Source: Streptomyces sp. NBC_00239
GTDB lineage: Bacteria > Actinomycetota > Actinomycetes > Streptomycetales > Streptomycetaceae
NCBI RefSeq assembly: GCF_036194065.1
Contig: NZ_CP108095.1
Coordinates: 1,488,001 to 1,552,000, forward strand
DNA length: 64,000 nt
Direction: 5' to 3'
Part shown: in pieces, positions 60,034-64,000 of the stretch
Numbering within the stretch: the stretch's first letter is position 1
Layout of the letters: every line of letters starts with the position of its first letter
Position numbers and translations under genes: made by a program
Notes under the pieces: model-generated
Told to the model about the DNA's origin: nothing
The model's database searches: none
The model's input: the letters and a program-made list of their open reading frames with translations, nothing else

Positions 60034-60708
60034 ATGGTCCCCTCGCGCTCCTCACGGTCGGCGTCGCCGACGCGTGGCGTGTTGCGCGGGGTGCGGGCGG
60101 GAGCCCTGGCCGCCCTGTGCGTCCTGTTGCCGGTAGTCGGTCACGTACTGTCCCAGGGCCACATGCCGCCCTGGATGATCGTCCTCGGGCTGGCGGGCGC
60201 CGCCGTACCCGGCGCGGTCCTCCTCACCCGGCGAAAGCTCTCCGACACCCAGCTGCTTGTCGCGCTCGCCGCCGCTCAGCTGGCGTACCACCTGGCCTAC
60301 ACCCTTCCCGGCGCCTGCGCCGCAGCGACCGACCCCGGCTGGCTGGCCTCCCAAGTCGAACACCTTCCGGTCACCGGGCCGCCGTCCGAGGTGCTCCTGG
60401 CCGGGCATGTGATCACGCTGGCGCTCGCCGCCAGGCTGTTGGGGTTGACCGAGCGACTGCTGTGGCGGAGCAAGCCATTGCTGAACGCGCTGCGCGGCCT
60501 GCTTCTGTTCGTGTGGCCGGTGCTGCGCACGGCGTATGGCCCGGATGCCGATTCGCGGTCGCTCGAGAACGGTGCTCTGCCCTCCTCCGCACTGGTGGAG
60601 CGGCTGCACTCCGGCCGGGCTCCGCCGAACCCCGGGCGTGGTGTGTCCTGCCGCGCCCCCCTCTCGCTGACCGGGCCGTGGCTCGCCGGTGGTCTCTGCA
60701 TGCCGTAG
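60034..60708 (+). CDS. Membrane protein of unknown function upstream of copC
   Basis: A 224-residue protein with about four membrane helices in the first 150 residues and a long, basic, Pro-rich C-terminal tail. His residues occur at helix ends (VGHVLSQGHMPPW, LAYHLAYTLP, LAGHVITLAL), a pattern compatible with metal binding. I do not recognise a family. It lies 79 bases before copC on the same strand, so a role in copper handling is a guess from context. The tail may be partly non-native. Confidence 0.6.
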   Translation: MVPSRSSRSASPTRGVLRGVRAGALAALCVLLPVVGHVLSQGHMPPWMIVLGLAGAAVPGAVLLTRRKLSDTQLLVALAAAQLAYHLAYTLPGACAAATDPGWLASQVEHLPVTGPPSEVLLAGHVITLALAARLLGLTERLLWRSKPLLNALRGLLLFVWPVLRTAYGPDADSRSLENGALPSSALVERLHSGRAPPNPGRGVSCRAPLSLTGPWLAGGLCMP

Positions 60709-60787
60709 TGGCGTAGGGCGGAGCTGCCGCGGGTTCGGCACTTCCGCTCCGGCTCGTCCGGGGTCCACAGAGAGATCTCCAGCTCAC

Positions 60788-61414
60788 ATGCATGCCTTTG
60801 GCCGGCGTGCCGCCCGTATGGCGGCACGCACCCTGGTCGTACCCCTCACCGCCGCCCTGGTCTGGGCGGCGGCCCCGCAGGCGTCGGCGCACACCGGCCT
60901 CCTCTCAAGCAGCCCCTCCGACGGGGCCACTGTCGACGCTCTGCCGTCCGACGTCCGGCTGACGTTCAGCGATGAGATGTCCCAGCAATACGCCAAGGTG
61001 GCTCTGACCGGCCCGGACGGCAGCCCGGCCGGTGAGGGTGAGCCGCGGGTCGAGGGGAAGAGCGCGACGCTGACGGTGAAGCCCGGCCTGCCTGCGGGCC
61101 GCTACACCGTCGGCTACCGGGTCGTCTCGGCCGATGGCCATCCCGTGGCCGGCTCGTACACCTTCACCGTCAAGGAGACGGCCGGCGCCACGCCGCCGCC
61201 TGCCTCCTCGCCGGCTTCTTCCGCCGCCGCCTCGCCGAGCACCTATGGCCCTGCGAGCCCGACCGCGTCGTCGCCGCAGGCGGGGTCGTCTAGGACCGGG
61301 GCGTCCAACCGCGGCGCACTGTCGGCCCTGGTGCTGGCGGGCGTGCTGATCATCGCGGGAGCCGGTGGCGCGGTGCTGCTGATGCGGCGGAAGAAGGCTC
61401 GGCATGACGGCTGA
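60788..61414 (+). CDS. copC: CopC-domain copper-binding protein
   Basis: A 208-residue exported protein. The signal peptide ends ASAHTGLL, leaving His as the first mature residue, as in CopC/YcnJ proteins where it binds copper. The beta-barrel carries SPSDGATV, LTFSDEM and DGHPVAGSYTFTV. A Ser/Pro linker and a C-terminal membrane helix anchor it. Its stop overlaps the next gene's start by 11 bases, so it is co-translated with the CopD-type protein. Confidence 0.9.
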   Translation: MHAFGRRAARMAARTLVVPLTAALVWAAAPQASAHTGLLSSSPSDGATVDALPSDVRLTFSDEMSQQYAKVALTGPDGSPAGEGEPRVEGKSATLTVKPGLPAGRYTVGYRVVSADGHPVAGSYTFTVKETAGATPPPASSPASSAAASPSTYGPASPTASSPQAGSSRTGASNRGALSALVLAGVLIIAGAGGAVLLMRRKKARHDG

Positions 61415-63470
61415 CAACGCGCGTGTACCTCGCCCGCCGGTTGTGCTCGGCACGGCCGCCTTCGTGGCCGTGGCTGTGACCGCGCTGGCGATGTGGGCGG
61501 CCGGTGGGTCGGCCCAGCAGGTGCCGGGCATCGAGGACGCCGGGCCGCTGACGGAGTGGGGGCTGCCCATAGCCCGTATCGCTGCCGACGCCGCCGCCGT
61601 CGCCACCGTCGGCTTGTTGCTGCTGGCCGCGGTCCTGCTGCCGGGCGGCCGGCAGCTCGGTGACGGCCGTCTGCGGTACCTGACATGGGCAGCAGCGTCG
61701 GCAGCCGTGTGGGCGCTGTCGTCCGCCGCGCTGCTCGTGTTCACCCTCTCCGACCTGTTCGCCCAGCCTGTGACCGCGATGCTGGATCCCGCAATCGTGG
61801 CGGACTTCGTCATCACCGACGCGCAGGGCCGCGCCTACGCGACGATGACGGCTGCCGGGCTGTTGCTGGCGACCGTCTGCATGGGCATCACCACGGTCCG
61901 GTGGGCGCGGGCCGCACTGGTGGTCGCGGTGGCAGGCGTACTGCCGCCCGCGTTCACCGGTCACTCCGCCGCCGCCGGAAACCATGACGCGGCGGTGATG
62001 AGCCTGGCCCTCCATGTGGCGGGCGTGGCCGTGTGGGTGGGCGGTCTGCTCTTCGTCCTGGTCGCAGCCCTTCGGCGCGAGGACGGGGCGGCGGTCGCGG
62101 CCCGCCGGTTCAGCCCGCTGGCAGGCGCGGCGTTCCTCGCCGTCGCCGCGAGCGGCCTGGTCAACGCCCTGGTCCGGCTCCCCGTCTCGGAGGTCCTGTT
62201 CACCAGTGCCTACGGCCGGATGGTCCTGGTCAAGACGGGCGCGCTGCTGCTACTCGGCGGGATCGGCTGGTGGCATCGGCGCCGGACCCTGCCCGCGGTC
62301 GCCGACGGAGCCCGGGGCCCGTTCATCCGGCTGGCGGCGGGCGAGCTGCTGGTCATGGCCGCCGCGATGGGGCTGGCCGTAGCCCTCTCCCGCACGCCCG
62401 CGCCCAGTGCCGGAGGCGGCTCGCTGTCGCCAGCGGAGGAGTTGCTGGGGTTCGCGATGCCGCCGGAGCTGGGCGGCTTCCCGTGGACCCCGCTGTTCAC
62501 CCAGTGGCATTTCGACCCGCTGTTCGCCTTCGGTACCGGCGCCGCCGCCGTGCTGTACCTCGCCGGGGTGCGGAAGCTGCGGGCCCGGGGCGACGCGTGG
62601 CCGGTCGGGCGGACCATCGCCTGGATGCTGGGCCTGGCCGTCACCGTGGTCGCGACGATGAGCGGGCTCGCGGTGTACGGGAAGGTGATGTTCAGCGTCC
62701 ACATGGGCCAGCACATGATCCTCGCGATGACCGTTCCGATCCTGCTCGTCCTCGGCGCGCCGGCCACCCTTGCCCTGCGAACCCTCCCGACCGCGGCCAA
62801 GGACGGTCCGGACGGGCCGCGCGAGGTGCTGATGCGGCTGCTACACAGCCGCTACGTCAAGGTTATTTCCCATCCCGCAGTGGCGGGCATCCTGTTCATC
62901 GGCAGCGCCTTCGCGGTCTACTACACGTCGCTGTTCGAGACCCTCATGCGCAGCCATCTCGGCCACATGGTGATGCTGATCCACTTCCTGGCGGTGGGCC
63001 TGCTGTTCTTCTGGGTGATCATCGGTATCGATCCGGGCCCCCGCCGGCCGCCGCACCTGGGCCGCCTCTTCGTACTGATGCTGACCATGCCGTTCCACTC
63101 GTGGTTCAGTATCTCCCTGATGAGCTCCACCGGCCTCCTCGCCGAGGACTGGTGGACGACGGTGGCCCGCTCCTGGGGCCCTTCACTCGCCGATGACCAG
63201 TACAACGCCGGCGCGATCGCCTGGGCCACCGGCGACATCCCCGTGCTGATCACCACGATCATCCTGGCCGCGCAGTGGGTACGCTCCGATGCCCGCGAGG
63301 CCCGCCGGGTCGACCGGCAGATCGACCGCGGCGACGCCAACGACCCGCTGGCCGCCTACAACGCTTACCTGGCCAGCCTGCACGCACGCGACCGCCGCGC
63401 CCCGCAAGCTGCCAAGGTCGCCGCCCAGGCAGGGCCGACGTCCCCCCAGAACGCAGGTGAGGAATCATGA
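61404..63470 (+). CDS. CopD-CtaG fusion copper transport/assembly membrane protein
   Basis: A 688-residue membrane protein. Residues 1-340 have eight helices of the CopD copper-uptake type (FTGHSAAAGNHDAAVMSLAL with its His residues). Residues 350-640 form a CtaG-type domain with HMGQHMILAMTVPILLV and HLGHMVMLIHFLAVG, used in copper delivery to cytochrome oxidase. This fusion is common in actinobacteria. With CopC outside, it would take copper from the envelope and pass it inward or to cuproenzymes. Confidence 0.88.
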   Translation: MTADNARVPRPPVVLGTAAFVAVAVTALAMWAAGGSAQQVPGIEDAGPLTEWGLPIARIAADAAAVATVGLLLLAAVLLPGGRQLGDGRLRYLTWAAASAAVWALSSAALLVFTLSDLFAQPVTAMLDPAIVADFVITDAQGRAYATMTAAGLLLATVCMGITTVRWARAALVVAVAGVLPPAFTGHSAAAGNHDAAVMSLALHVAGVAVWVGGLLFVLVAALRREDGAAVAARRFSPLAGAAFLAVAASGLVNALVRLPVSEVLFTSAYGRMVLVKTGALLLLGGIGWWHRRRTLPAVADGARGPFIRLAAGELLVMAAAMGLAVALSRTPAPSAGGGSLSPAEELLGFAMPPELGGFPWTPLFTQWHFDPLFAFGTGAAAVLYLAGVRKLRARGDAWPVGRTIAWMLGLAVTVVATMSGLAVYGKVMFSVHMGQHMILAMTVPILLVLGAPATLALRTLPTAAKDGPDGPREVLMRLLHSRYVKVISHPAVAGILFIGSAFAVYYTSLFETLMRSHLGHMVMLIHFLAVGLLFFWVIIGIDPGPRRPPHLGRLFVLMLTMPFHSWFSISLMSSTGLLAEDWWTTVARSWGPSLADDQYNAGAIAWATGDIPVLITTIILAAQWVRSDAREARRVDRQIDRGDANDPLAAYNAYLASLHARDRRAPQAAKVAAQAGPTSPQNAGEES

Positions 63471-63974
63471 CGAAACTGAAGAAGAACCTCCTGGTCGCGG
63501 CCGCACTCGTGGCTGTCTTCGCCGGCGCCCTCGGCACGTTCGTGCTCGTCTCTTCCAAGGACTCGACCCCTGCCGCCGCGTCCGCCGACCCGGTGACCGA
63601 CGCGCAGGTCGTGCGGGAGAACAGCCACCGGCTCACCACCCCGCAGCGCAGCGAACTGACGGTGGTGGAGTTCCTCGACTTCGAATGCGAGGCCTGCGGG
63701 GCGGTCCACCCGACCGTGGAGCGGCTGCGTGAGGAGTACAAGGACCGGGTCACCTTCATCGCCCGGTACTTCCCTATGCCCGGCCATCGCAACAGCCGTA
63801 CCGCCGCCGTCGCCGTGGAAGCCGCAGCCCAGCAGGGCAAGTTCGAGCAGATGTACAGCAAGCTGTTCGCCACGCAGAAGGAGTGGGGTGAGCTGCAGGA
63901 GTCGAAGGCGGCCCTCTTCCGTACCTACGCCGGCGAACTCGGTCTGGACATGGCCAAGTACGACGCGGCGGTGA
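63467..63974 (+). CDS. DsbA-like thioredoxin-fold protein (cut by window end)
   Basis: The first 169 residues of a membrane-anchored thioredoxin of the DsbA family. An N-terminal helix (residues 6-29) is followed by FLDFECEACGAVHP with the redox pair Cys74/Cys77, then FIARYFPMPGH. It should introduce or reshuffle disulfides in exported proteins, possibly the Cys-rich copper proteins. ATG 63467 overlaps the stop of the CopD-CtaG gene (ATGA). The 3' end lies outside the window. Confidence 0.88.
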
Positions 63975-64000
63975 ACACCCCGGCCACCGAGGACCGGGTA

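Noticed and set aside
1..63974. CRISPR arrays, rRNA genes and insertion sequences
   Set aside because: I looked for regularly spaced repeats, rRNA signatures and transposase motifs and saw none. The tandem repeats present are inside genes or intergenic palindromes.

Overview
The window is very GC-rich, with dense overlapping genes, GTG/TTG starts, mycothiol-type arsenate reductases and large secreted repeat proteins. It reads as the chromosome of an actinomycete, almost certainly Streptomyces. No gene here names the species.

Bases 1-18.7 kb hold an NTP-dependent regulated 'conflict' gene cluster of the kind found in multicellular bacteria. A GTPase core comes first: an Fn3-like protein, a zinc-ribbon TRAFAC GTPase, a GTPase-associated protein 1 (GAP1) and a membrane-tethered zinc-ribbon GTPase. 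A caspase lies convergent to it. Divergent from the caspase runs an operon of DRGH (NUC1) nuclease, alpha/beta hydrolase, a 1493-residue protein with two P-loop NTPase modules, and two trypsin-like proteases. An FHA-like protein overlapping a transmembrane Ser/Thr kinase closes the block.

Bases 18.8-36 kb are mostly cell-surface and secreted genes. They include SH3-type proteins (one a cysteine peptidase with two near-identical SH3 repeats), a beta-lactamase-fold protein that has lost its catalytic motifs, and three DUF11-repeat proteins, one carrying a lectin-like domain. A 2343-residue Rhs toxin with an embedded ricin-type lectin and a toxin-44-like C-terminus follows. A decayed TetR fragment next to a perfect palindrome lies between them.

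At 36.49-36.53 kb the 3' part of a tRNA-Pro(GGG) gene stands without its 5' half, as expected for the displaced end of a tRNA-integrated element. Everything to its right looks like an inserted metal-resistance island, and the other end is not in view. The arsenic and mercury part (36.7-49.9 kb) carries arsR-arsN1, a flavoprotein/MFS pair, merB, two MerR regulators, a MerT-like protein, an Acr3-like exporter, an arsenite channel, two arsC genes and trxA. Many of its genes are broken: arsO has an in-frame amber codon, arsM a frameshift, thioredoxin reductase survives as about 30 codons, and a second arsR-arsN1 pair is two deletion relics.

The copper, cadmium and cobalt part (49.9-64 kb) has cadD, a copper chaperone, a DsbD-like/cupredoxin protein, a CueR-like regulator, CopA, DUF2182 and DUF1326 proteins, a cobalamin riboswitch driving cbtBA, CopC, a CopD-CtaG fusion and a DsbA-like thioredoxin cut by the window edge. 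The most striking gene is a cyclodipeptide synthase with every AlbC active-site residue. It is the first gene behind the MerR-type copper promoter, directly upstream of copA, which suggests a copper-induced cyclic dipeptide.
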